Assembly: GCA_009746045.1 (NCBI GenBank)
Contig: RPFO01000080.1
Coordinates: 10,251,013-10,315,012, forward strand
Length of the DNA: 64,000 nt
Source: Mesostigma viride
Taxonomy: Eukaryota; Streptophyta; Mesostigmatophyceae; Mesostigmatales; Mesostigmataceae
Direction: 5' to 3'
Below, piece by piece: positions 23,598 to 35,800 of this stretch. Made by a program: the position numbers and the translations under genes. Position 1 is the stretch's first letter. Each line of letters begins with the position of its first letter. The notes beneath the pieces were generated by a model. That model made no database searches. It was not told where the DNA came from and saw only the letters and a program-made list of their open reading frames with translations.

Positions 23598-26500
23598 ATG
23601 GCTGCAACCTTAATTTCCAGAGGCTCAATGTTGTCCACCAACCCAGGCCTCTTACCCTGGAACTGCAGAGACATTCTTCCTGCAAAGGCAACCTCACTGC
23701 TTGGCGCCAACTTTATCAACCTGCCGCGGCCCCGTGCTATTCCTCATGAGAGATGGCAAAGTCTGCCTAATCGGTACCGCCGCCCCGGTAAGTTCATCCC
23801 CTTGGCCGCAGGAGGTCCTGGAGGCGGCGAGCAGGGCAAGCAACGGATGCGTAAGCGTCGCGAGAAATCAGGCGGTAGCGACACCGGTTCCGGCAGGAGT
23901 CCCGTCCAAGTGAGGCCGCCTTTGCCCAAGGGCATCCGCCCGGGTCTGCCAACCGCTCCGCCTCCTCTCGGCCCTGACCCTCCCTCGGACGACAAACCGG
24001 CCCCGAAGAGCGCGAAAAGCGCGTCGTCTGAGGCATCCACCAGGGCGGGCACTTCCTCCTCAACCGCGGGCCTTACTCCCACAACATTTGAGCCCTCAAC
24101 TCCGGCGCGGCCAGCCCCAGCAGTTCCTGTCTTGGCCACCAAAAACAGCGAGGTGGTGGTCGAGAAGACGCCAAGCGGAAGCCCATCCGCAGCCGCCAGC
24201 ACCGCCTATAAACCAGCAGGCGCAACAGCACCTGTCGCTAAACCAGTAGCGCCAGCAACAACATCATCATCACCGACAGCCGCTATGGCACCGGCAGCAG
24301 CAACAGCGGCGTCATCGCCAGCAACAGCAACAGCAAACGGAAGGCCATCACCATCCATGGAATCAGCCACGGCTGGGGCTGACTCCGGGTCAAATCCCAA
24401 GGTCCTCCTCCGCCGCGCCCTCCGCCAGCTGTCCTCCCTTCCCTTAGCCATCTCCCAAATGGCCCTCATCGCCGCCTTCTCAGCGGTCGGCACCGTCATC
24501 CCCCAGGACCAAGACCTCGGCTTCTACCAGGCCACCTACCCCGAAGGGGGCCCCAACCCCTTGGACTGGACGGTCATCAAGCTATTCGGGCTGGACCATG
24601 TCTACTCCACCCCTTGGTTTCTTACGCTGCTCGGGCTGCTCGCGGTCTCGCTCATGGCGTGCACCGCCACGCGCCAGATCCCGATGCTGAGGGCGGCCCA
24701 GCGCTGGTTCTTCGCGCTCTCCCCCGCCGCAGTCGCCAAGCAGGGGACCGCGTACGAGGTGGAGGGGGCGGAGCTGTTGGAGTTGTCGGCCCAGCTGGCG
24801 GCGCGCGGGTACCAGGTGAGAGGGCTTGCAACCAGTTAGGGGGTTGGCTTGCTTCTAATCCAGGCAACATTGTCGCAAGCAAACCTCCTTTCAGGGTGTT
24901 CGAGAAAGGGTGAAGGGGGGTTTATTGTCAGATGACCCTTGCTTGTACCCCCCCAGGTGTTCTAGAAAGGGTGGAGGTGGGTTTGGTACCAGTTGAGCCT
25001 TGCTTGTAACCAAAAGGGTGGAGGTGGGTTTGGTACCCGGTGAGCCTTGCTTGTAACCAAAAGGGTGGAGGTGGGTTTGGTACCCGGTGAGCCTTGCTTG
25101 TAACCAAAAGGGTGGAGGTGGTTTGGTACCCGGTGAGCCTTGCTTGTAACCATGGTGTTCTTAGAACTAGGGAACAGTACCCTTTTTCAAGCATTGAAAG
25201 CTCTCTGAAGGGGTGGCTACCGCGAGGCCTAGACTGAATAGGTCGGCGTACGGGGGTTGGGTACCAGGTGGTTGCAACATGTACGGGTGGGTGGGTGGGT
25301 GGGTGGGTGGGTGGGTGGGTGGGTGGGTGGGTGGGTGGGTGGGTGGGTGGGTGGGTGGGTGGGTGGGTGGGTGGGTGGGTGGGTGGGTGGGTGGGTGGGT
25401 GGGTGGGTGGGTGGGTGGGTGGGTGGGTGGGCGGGCGGTTGGGTGTTGTTGTGATCAGGTTGCTCTAAACAAGTGGATGTCTGGTGGCGGGGTGCCCAAG
25501 GTGGAGGACCAGGTGGTTTTCTCAGTGCCCTCCCTGCACAGGATATGTGTGCTTGCGTGATGGCACTATGCCATGTACAGTTTGTGCTATCCATAGTTTG
25601 TTGCTGTTAACCTGATGTTGTTTGTGTCTGTGTGTGTGCACAAGGAACATCAACTCATCTAAAGCAACAAAACCTAGTGGCCCTTATCAGTAAGCATAGT
25701 TATGTACGAATTACCCCGTACAGGCCCAGAAAGACCCTCCTTCCGGCCGTGCATCACCTTCGGAAAGGGATCACCTTGAGATGCTGCAATATCAAGGAGA
25801 CAACCAGCGCAGGCCAGAAATGCATATGAGGGCCTACCAGAGGGCATTTGGCGCGGTGCGCTGAAGGTAATGCCTCCCGAATACACCCTGACAACATACG
25901 TAAGTGCTGCAAAGATGATTCCCAAAAGCTCGACGCCCGCGTAACGAAAATTCTTACTAGTCTTCGCGCAATAATCAAGCGTGCACCGATAAGGGCCTCT
26001 AGGGTAGAGTAATGGGTGCTATGTAGCAACGGCAAGCAAATGGGATGCGCGGTGGACACCGCACCGAAACACAGGGCTAGCAGATTAATTAAGTAATCGT
26101 AATGATGATGAATTAGCACGTAGACTGCGTCACGTGGGTACCCATACAGGAACCTTCAACCCCGATACGCTAAGAGGAGATAAAAGACCAGGCACGCGTC
26201 ATCATAGATAACAGGCCAGACGTGTCATCATAGATAAGAGAGCAGACATGTGCCATTACAGGCCTGGCACGCGTTTGGCGTTCTCGTGTGCATGGTTGCA
26301 ACTTGGGGCGGAGCAGCGTCGATGGTCACGACCTCCCTGTGCGCTAACGCTTGCACTTGCAACAACCTGCGTAGGTGTCAGGTGGGCAACAACCTGCGTA
26401 GGTGTCAGGTGGGCAACAACCTGCGTAGGTGTTTGGTGGGCAATAACCTGCATAGGTGTTTGGTGGGCAATAACCTGCGTAGGTGTCCGGTGGGCAACAA

Positions 26501-29500
26501 CCTGCGTCGGTGTCAGGTGGGCAACAACCTGCGTAGGTGTCAGGTGGGCAACAATCTGCGTAGGTGTCAGGTGGGCAACAACCTTCGTAGGTGTCAGGTG
26601 GGCAACAACCTGCATAGGTGTCCGGTGGGCAACAACCTGCGTAGGTGTCAGGTGGGCAACAACCTGCGTAGGTGTCAGGTGGGCAACAACCTGCATAGGT
26701 GTCAGGTGGGCAACAACCTGCATAGGTGAAAGTTGTATCTACAATTGTACTGCCTGTGTACCTGGTGATGGCAGGCTTGCGACCTTATTCAAGATTATAA
26801 CCTCTTTTTCTATTATTATATCTGCGTTTTCTACAACTACCATTACTTCTTCTTTTCCCCAAATGCGCCCTTTCCATGCCCACCGCCTGTGCCCCTGTCC
26901 CCCCCACCCCCTGGCAGGTATTCCTGGTGGACAAACCAGGCGCGTCCCAGTCATCCTCGTCCTCACCAGCAGCAGCAGCAGCCGCCGCTGCGTCAAGGTC
27001 TTACAACCAGCCGTCACCGGGCTCAGGCCCCGGCTCCGGGTCGGCCTTCCTCTACGCGTTCAAAGGGCTGGCGGGCCGGCTGGCCCCGATCGGAGTGCAT
27101 GCAAGCATGGTGTTCATCATGGCCGGCGCCGCGTGGGGGGCGTGTGGCGGGTTTAAGGGAGACGTCATGATTCCGCAGGTAAGGGTGGGCAGGTTTGCGT
27201 ATGGTACAAATAGGGGGATATGGGGGCGTAGTTGGGCCTTGTAGGGCCAAAGTGGGAGACGTCATGATCCTGCAGGTAAGGGTGGGCAGGTTTGCGTATG
27301 GTACAAATAGGGGGATATGGGGGCGTTGTTGGGCCTTGTAGTGCCAAAGTGGGAGACGTCATGATCCCGCAGGTAAGGGTGGGCAGGTTTGCGTATGGTC
27401 CAAATAGGGGGATATGGGGGCGTAGTTGGGCCTTATAGGGCCAAAGTGGGAGACGTCATGATCCTGCAGGTAAGGGTGGGCAGGTTTGCGTATGGTCCAA
27501 ATAGGGGGATATGGGGGCGTAGTTGGGCCTTATAGGGCCAAAGTGGGAGACGTCATGATCCTGCAGGTAAGGGTGGGCGGGTTTGGGTATGGTCCAAATA
27601 GGGGGATATGGGGGCGTAGTTGGGCCTTATAGGGCCAAAGTGGGAGACGTCATGATCCTGCAGGTAAGGGTGGGCGGGTTTGGGTATGGTCCAAATAAGG
27701 GGATATGGGGCATATAGGGGCTGTATAGTGCGACATCATGATAGGTACTGCACGTAACGAGAAACGGTTTGTGGAGGGTGGATTTAGGGCGATCTAGGGG
27801 CGTAGATCCATGAGGCAACCAGCGCAGGCATGGCATTACTATATATACTATAGTGACCATGATATCCGTGAGGCAGCCATCGCAGGCATGAATACTGTAG
27901 TATAGTGACCATGGTATCAAAGAGACAACCAGCGCAGGCATGAATACTGTAGTATAGTGACCAAGGTATCAAAGAGACAGCCAGCGCAGGCCCGAAGTCT
28001 GGTGGACCGGCGCAGATGGCCATATTGGGGAGACAACCAGCGCAGGCCAGATTACTGTAGTATAGTGACCAAGGTATCAAAGAGACAGCCAGCGCAGGCC
28101 CGAAGTCTGGTGGACCGGCGCAGATGGCCATATTGGGGAGACAACCAGCGCAGGCCAGATTACTGTAGTATAGTGACCATGGTGTCAAAGAGACAGCCAG
28201 CGCAGGCATGAAGTCTGGTGGACCGGCGCAGATGGCCATATCCTGAACGACTCGAACACGCGGACAAGATAACGGCAGGCTCGAGCTACCATGGTCCGGA
28301 TTCTCCCGATTTCTGGCCTGCGCTGGTTGTCTCCTTGATATTGGGCCGTATCAGGCCACTTTGGGCAACGTCAAGCTTGTGGGGTCGTCTCATGGATCTA
28401 GGGCGATGTCATGATACCGCGAATAGGGCCTGTCTCCACCTATTGGCTACCATGATACTTCAGATAGGGCGCTTGCCTGCTGTTACTAGGACCAGCGCTG
28501 TTAATAGCGCCCGCTGTTATTAGGTGACGGCTGTGCAGGTTGACACGCAATTCTACGGTGAAGGTTGACATTTTGGTCCTATGGTGAAGGTTGACATTTA
28601 AGGGGGGAGGGCCTAGAGGGCACTCGCGGCCCATCATTTGTCCTCTATGTTGTGAGTGTCACGATGGTGAGTGTCATGGTGGTGAGGCGGGTAGGGAGGA
28701 CAGCACGTGCGCGGCGTGACGATGAGGGATGGTTGGCCATGGTCATGTAGGGAGGGTTGGACAGAGGTTATCTACGGAGGGTTGGGCGGAGGTCGTAGAA
28801 TGCTCCCATATAGTACCAGATAAACTGTGAAAGGATTTCAAATCCTATAATATGCTGTAAAAGGATATCAAAACTGTAATCTTGTTTCTATACCCATGTA
28901 TTTTATTTTTTGTCATCATGCTGTGTGTTGTGTGTTGTTACCCTGTAGTGCCCGCAGCGCTCGCCCGTATTGTGCCCTAACGTAAAGGCCATGTGATGCC
29001 GCATAGGTACTCCAACGCTTGCGCGCCCCGTGTTGTGCCACGTGCGCCCTCGCCTCGGTGTGCCCTTTCCTGTTTGTCCCCTTGCCTGTTTGTCCCCTCG
29101 CCGCGGGATTCAAAAGTTTCAAGGCTGTGTTTTATTTTCTCGGTTTCCTGCTGTTCGTGCCCTCACCGGCTGGTTCGCTGACCTGCATGCTCCATCCATC
29201 CCACTTGTGACCTCGCTCCTGTGTCTGCCCCTGTACCTTCCTTTATTCGTTCTTGGCTTGATTATTCTCATCCCTTGCACCGGTTGCTCCTTCCTATACA
29301 TCTCGTGGTTGCCTTTAACCACCCGCAGGGCCAGGCGGTGCCGTTGATGGAGACAGTGCGCCCGACGGGCCCGTTGGCGGGTCAGCCGAGCATTCTGCGC
29401 GACTTTGGGCTCCAAGTGAACAATTTCCGCATCGAGTACCTGCCGAGCGGGATGGTGAGTCCTTTGTCGGTACATACTTGTGTGGATCATGGATGCTGGC

Positions 29501-31669
29501 CTGCAAGTGAACAAGAGTACCTGCCAAGCGGGGTGGTGGGTCGCTCTGTTATGTTTCGTGTTCACTTTTTCATTAGCTCTAGTTTGTTTGTTGCCAACGG
29601 CATGGGCCGTCCGGCCATAGAGTACCTGCTTAGTTCTAGTCACCATGTACCTGCCCAGGGGGGGAGTGGGTTCTTGTCACCACATACCTGCCCAGGGGGT
29701 GGGGGTGGGGTGGGGGGGGTGGGTGGGGGGGTTGTCGTCACCATATACCTGCCCAGCGGGGGGGTCGTCTCTTTACATGAGGCATGATGCATGAGGCATG
29801 AGGCATGAGGCGTGAGGCATGAGGCATGAGGCATGAGGCATGAGGCATGAGGCATGAGGCATGAGGCATGAGGCATGAGGCATGAGGCATGAGGCATGAG
29901 GCATGAGGCATGAGGCATGAGGCATGAGGCATGAGGCATGAGGCATGAGGCGTGAGGCATGAGGCATGAGGCGTGAGGCATGAGGCATGAGGCGTGAGGC
30001 GTGAGGCATGAGGCGTGAGGCATGAGGCATGAGGCATGAGGCATGAGGCATGAGGCATGAGGCATGAGGCATGAGGCATGAGGCATGAGGCATGAGGCAT
30101 GAGGCATGAGGCATGAGGCATGAGGCATGAGGCATGAGGCATGAGGCATGAGGCATGAGGCATGAGGCATGAGGCATGAGGCGTGAGGCGTGAGGCATGA
30201 GGCGTGAGGCATGAGTAGTTTCACGGTGCGCCTAGTAGAAGTGATGCGTGAGGAGCGGCATGGTGGGCCTTGTCTTAATGATGGTGACGGTACATCCGGA
30301 GGGGCTTTCTGGGGGCCATGCTGAGCCTAGTCAGCTTTCATGCCTTCATGCTCGTTATGCTTTGATGCTTGTTATGGCAGTTTTTGATGTCCGCACCTTT
30401 TCTCAGCCCTCCCCTTTCTCATGTTTCTCATCCGCCAGGTGTCACCGTTCCGTCACGTGTACATACTTCCTTTTGTTTTTCCGTGATTAGTGTATACAGG
30501 CTCTCCATCTCCATGTGCCACCGTTCCTGCACGCACCCAGGGGTGCCTGGCGGAGCCGTAGGGGACGCGTTGGCAGATTTAACCTTCGGCTTTAGGCAAC
30601 ATTATTGTGAGCCAACAGGGGTTGCCGTGCGGAGCCGTAGTCGTACCTGCCTGTAGGTCTCTCTCTGGTGAGGCAACGACCTGAGAAGCGTTGCTTTGCT
30701 TTGGAGGGCTGCCGTGCGGAGCCGCAGCCATGCATCCATTCATCGCAATATCCTGCCGCTTGTGGTCCCTCTGCCCCGCGTTTGCATGTTCTTTCCCTCT
30801 GCCCCGCGTTTTCATGCTCGGTTCCCTCCAGGTATCCCAGTTCTACTCGGACCTGTCCATCGTCTCCCCCAGGGGCCAGGCCATGGAGACGAAAGAGATC
30901 TCGGTACGGCCGCCTGTTCATTCCTCCTATTTATAGTCCCTGTAGGGCCGCCTATTCATTCCTCCTATTTATAGTCCCTGTAGGGCCACCTATTCATTCC
31001 ACCTATTCATAGTTTCGGTACGGCCACCTATCCACATACAAATATCTTTGTCGGCAAGGCTGGCATGGGACAATAAACAGAACTGAACTGAACGGTCGCT
31101 TATGCGGAAGCATACATACACGTTGCAGCATATATTTTCTGTGTGTGCTTTCTTATGTTTTTTTTTCACATGGATGCATGTAATGCACCGTTTCTCAGCC
31201 ACCATGATCATGGAAGAGTTCTCGGTACAGCCATCAGTAACATGATTGAAGGGTTGTTGTTACCGTCAACCTCAGCCACACATGCGCGTGTGAGGATGCC
31301 CCACCACGCGCGCACGCACGCACGTGTGAGGGTGCCCCAATGTGGGCAGGCAGGAGGTGCTTGGTAGGCACTCACTGTGTTCGGCCCTCTGTTATTCTAG
31401 TAGTATGAGAAGAAGATGCCTGTCTCCTATCGTAGTAGTATGAGAGGAAGATGCCTGTCTCCTATCGTAGTAGTATGAGAAGAAGATGCCTGTCCCCTAT
31501 CGTAGTAGTCTGAGTCTTGTGCACCTATGAACCATGCTTTAGTACCATGCAGGCGCCCCCTTCATGCAGGGCGTGGCGAAAGGGCCCTCTCGGCATTCTT
31601 TCCAGTATAGCCCACCCAACCGCCCACACTCACCCTCACCCTCGCCCTCGCCCTCGCCCTCGCCCTCGC

Positions 31670-31700
<31 letters not shown>

Positions 31701-31891
31701 CTCGCCCTCGCCCTCGCCCTCGCCCTCGCCCTCGCCCTCGCCCTCGCCCTCGCCCTCGCCCTCGCCCTCGCCCTCGCCCTCGCCCTCGCCCTCGCCCTCG
31801 CCCTCGCCCTCGCCCTCGCCCCCACCCTCGCCCTCGCCCTCGCCCTCGCCCTCGCCCTCGCCCTCGCCCTCGCCCTCGCCCTCGCCCTCGC

Positions 31892-31922
<31 letters not shown>

Positions 31923-32784
31923 CTCGCCCTCGCCCTCGCCCTCGCCCTCGCCCTCGCCCTCGCCCTCGCCCTCGCCCTCGCCCTCGCCCTCGCCCTCGCC
32001 CTCGCCCTCGCCCTCGCCCTCGCCCTCGCCCTCGCCCTCGCCCTCGCCCTCGCCCTCGCCCTCGCCCCCACCCTCGCCCTCGCCCTCGCCCTCGCCCCCA
32101 CCCCCACCCTCGCCCTCGCCCTCGCCCTCGCCCTCGCCCTCACCCTCACCCTCGCCCTCGCCCTCGCCCTCGCCCTCGCCCCACCCCCACCCTCGCCCTC
32201 GCCCTCGCCCTCGCCCTCGCCCTCGCCCTCGCCCTCGCCCTCGCCCTCGCCCTCGCCCTCGCCCTCGCCCTCGCCCTCGCCCTCGCCCTCGCCCTCGCCC
32301 TCGCCCTCGCCCTCGCCCTCGCCCTCGCCCTCGCCCTCGCCCCCACCCTCGCCCTCGCCCTCGCCCTCACCCTCGCCCCCACCCTCACCCTCGCCCTCGC
32401 CCTCGCCCTCGCCCTCACCCTCGCCCTCACCCTCGCCCTCGCCCTCGCCCTCGCCCTCGCCCTCGCCCTCGCCCTCGCCCTCGCCCTCGCCCTCGCCCTC
32501 GCCCTCGCCCTCGCCCTCGCCCTCGCCCTCGCCCTCGCCCTCGCCCTCGCCCTCGCCCTCGCCCTCGCCCTCGCCCCCACCCTCGCCCTCACCCCCACCC
32601 TCGCCCTCGCCCTCGCCCTCGCCCCCACCCCCACCCTCGCCCTCGCCCTCGCCCTCGCCCTCGCCCTCGCCCTCACCCTCACCCTCGCCCTCGCCCTCGC
32701 CCTCGCCCCCACCCCCACCCTCGCCCTCGCCCTCGCCCTCGCCCTCGCCCTCGCCCTCGCCCTCACCCTCACCCTCGCCCTCAC

Positions 32785-32815
<31 letters not shown>

Positions 32816-35800
32816 CTCGCCCTCGCCCTCGCCCTCGCCCTCGCCCTCGCCCCCACCCTCGCCCTCGCCCTCGCCCTCGCCCTCGCCCTCGCCCTCGCCC
32901 TCGCCCTCGCCCTCGCCCTCGCCCTCACCCTCGCCCCCACCCCACCCCCACCCCCACCCCCACCCTCACCCTCGCCCCACCCCCACCCCCACCCCCACCC
33001 CACCCCACCCTCGCCCTCGCCCCCACCTGAAACAAGCTATTCCCAACGCCCTTCCACATCACCTGGCCTTCATATGCTTGACGTTCTCAGGTGAATGACC
33101 CTCTTCGCCTACCCACCCACTGACACAATTGTAGCAACCACGATGCGCCGGCATTGCGTCCCCCTCGCCCTCGCAGGTGAATGACCCGCTTCGCTTCCAG
33201 GGTCTGACTGTGTATCAGACCGACTGGGACGTCGCTTCGGTCGACATCGAGGTGGGGGGGGACGGCCAGATCCTGCGCCTGCCGATGGCCAAGCTGCCCA
33301 CGGATGACGACCGGGTGAGTGGGGTCCTAGTTGCCTCAGTTAACTACAACCTCGTGACTTTGCCTCACTGTTGCCCATCATTGTGGGTGGTGGGCAGAGG
33401 CCGACCGAGAATGAGTCCGTGACTCATAGTTCTGCTCCCTGGGGGCTGGGGCATTCGTTTCCAGTGAGCTGTACGGAACCTCAGTCATGGATCTGTTTCC
33501 TGTCACGTGCATGGTCATGTTTTGATTTCCTGTCACTTGGATTGGATGTGAGTGGAATTCTTAATCTGCTTAACCCTAATTTTTTCTCAAAAAAGTATAT
33601 TTAATACTGTTTTGTACTTAATCTGTTCAATTCTAAATACAGAAGAAAAAAAGAATGTTTACTACTGTTCAGTGCGTAATCTGCTTCTTTTCCGCTTGCA
33701 CGTGAGTGGACTAGAGCGCTTGTTTCCAGTCACTTAGCATTGGGCATGATTCCCATGCCGACCGACGACCGGGTGAGTCATAGGTCTGCGTCGTGGGGGG
33801 CGTGGGATCTGGTGCGTGGGGGGCGTGGGAACCTGTTTCGTGGGGGGCTCGTGTCCTATACCGGTTTCCAGACATGTACATGTGAACGGGGAGCGTGTTT
33901 CCATGCGGAATGACGACGACTGGGATGAGACGTAGATTGAACGTTTCCTCCGTCATTGTGAGTTGGGAACCGTTTCCCAACAGCCCTTTCTGTGTGCATG
34001 CCAAGTGGATGATCCCAACGGAGTCATGTTCCTAATTAATTAATTAATGCCAAGTGGATGATCGTACCCCTGCCGACCGATGCCACCGAGTGGGGCGTCG
34101 AGCATTCGTTTCCGGTCATTTACATGTGAGTTGGGAAAGTGTGCGATGATGGCAACATGCTCTGCAATCGTACATTAATACATTGGACATGGGCATATTT
34201 TTATTCAATTGTACATTTTCGTTACCATCTTGCCTCGCGTTGCTGAACCCCCCCCTGTTCCTGCAGAAAAAGCTGTACGGAGCCTTCCTGCCCCTCGACC
34301 TGACAGGGACAGCACCTGACTCCAAGAAGGGGATGTGAGTGGCCTTTCCTGGCTTCCCAGAGGATCAAGTGTGCTAAGGGGGGGTTGTGAGTGGAGGCGC
34401 TACGAAGGCGGTGTGAGTGGCCAAAAGGATTTTTTTTGGCATCGGAAAATGCCAACAATGGGATGTTAGTGGCAAAAGTCTTTCTTAGCGAGAGAGCTGC
34501 TCGACAAATGACGAAGACAGGGACGTTGGTGGCAGGCTAGGCCACCAGGAAGGGGCTATCAGTGGCCTACGCCTTGACAGACTGCTGCGTTCACCAACCG
34601 GGGAATGTGAGTGGACCACCTCTACTCTGCCAAGGGGTGCACAGTGCAGGGGACATGGGTGGCCGACGCCGGCGCTGGCGAGAGTACCGGCTGGGTTTTG
34701 CCACGCGGCGCGATCGTGTCACGTCACACCAGTCACAGCTGTACTAGTCATACGTAGGCTCATGCGGGCTGTTTGGTCATACTGGTCATGTGTAGGTCTG
34801 CGGAACCAGGCGGAGTGAGGCATGGAAACGGGCATAAACGATAAAAAGATACTATGACATCAATAGACGCAAACACGCAAATCCGTCAATATGCACGGGA
34901 GCGCAGACAGGTTGAATAAAAGCATGACCATGGGATGCCAAGTTTTGCTGGGTTTATCTCACCCTGTCCCTTCGTGCGCTTGCTCGTCCTTGTCATCTCG
35001 TAACCTTGCCCTGCAGCCCCTGGCCATGCTAGAGATCGTATTCACCGATTATCGCTCTTTCCTCGATCCACCAGATTCGTCCTCGCCATCGACCTCATTG
35101 ATATGACCCTCGCTCTACCCCTTGCCTTCTGCTCCTCCCCCCCCCCCCCCCCCCCCCCCCCCCGCCCAAGATCCATCATCGCCTCCGATGTCATCACACA
35201 TCATAATGCATATCACCCTCGATCTTCTCCTTGTTCTCTTCTTTCCCGCCTCCCGCCTCCCGCCCCCCCCCAAAAAACAATAATTCATCTTCGCCACCGA
35301 CCTGAGTCGGACCCGCTGTGCTCATTCCCCTCCTCTCCTATCCTGCCCTGTTCCCCCCACCCCACCCCACAGATCCATCATCGCCACCGACTTGCAACAG
35401 GCGGTGCTCTACGACGCCGAGGGCCAGTTTGTGGGCGTGCGGCGGCCAGAGTCAGGGAAACCAATCGAGGTCAGCGGGCTGTCCATCGTGGTGCGCGGCG
35501 TGATCGGGAGCACCGGCCTGCAGCTGAAGGCAAGTGGCCTATCGAACGTATAGCCTTTTTACTTAGAGCAGCTGTCAATAGAATGTAGCTATTGTCAGTG
35601 TAGTAATGCTATTGTCAGTCGTAGCTTATTACCAAACTTGGGTTTTGGCAGCACGGGCCTGCAGCTGAAATAGCCGATGTGGCCTATTTAAGGCTAGGGG
35701 GTATCTAGTTTGGGCCTATTATGGCTGTAGGGCTAATGCCTTGGGACTGACTGCGCGGGCCTGCAGCTAAAACAAACCAACGATGTCACCAAGGCCCATC

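Noticed and set aside
25213-25594. Gly/Val/Trp and His/Pro/Thr repeat frames
   Set aside because: GGGT array in CCS1 intron 1.
26248-27156. 302-codon frame with CVGVRWATT repeats
   Set aside because: 27-bp minisatellite plus an off-frame reading of CCS1 exon 2.
29640-30224. Minus-strand frames of 141-194 codons with MPHASCL repeats
   Set aside because: Product of the 7-bp GGCATGA array in an intron; several overlapping frames give the same peptide.
31517-33094. Long open frames (up to 525 codons) encoding Pro/Arg, Pro/Ser or Ala/Leu repeats
   Set aside because: They are reading frames through the CCCTCG array inside a CCS1 intron; the unit length is a multiple of three, so several frames are open on both strands.
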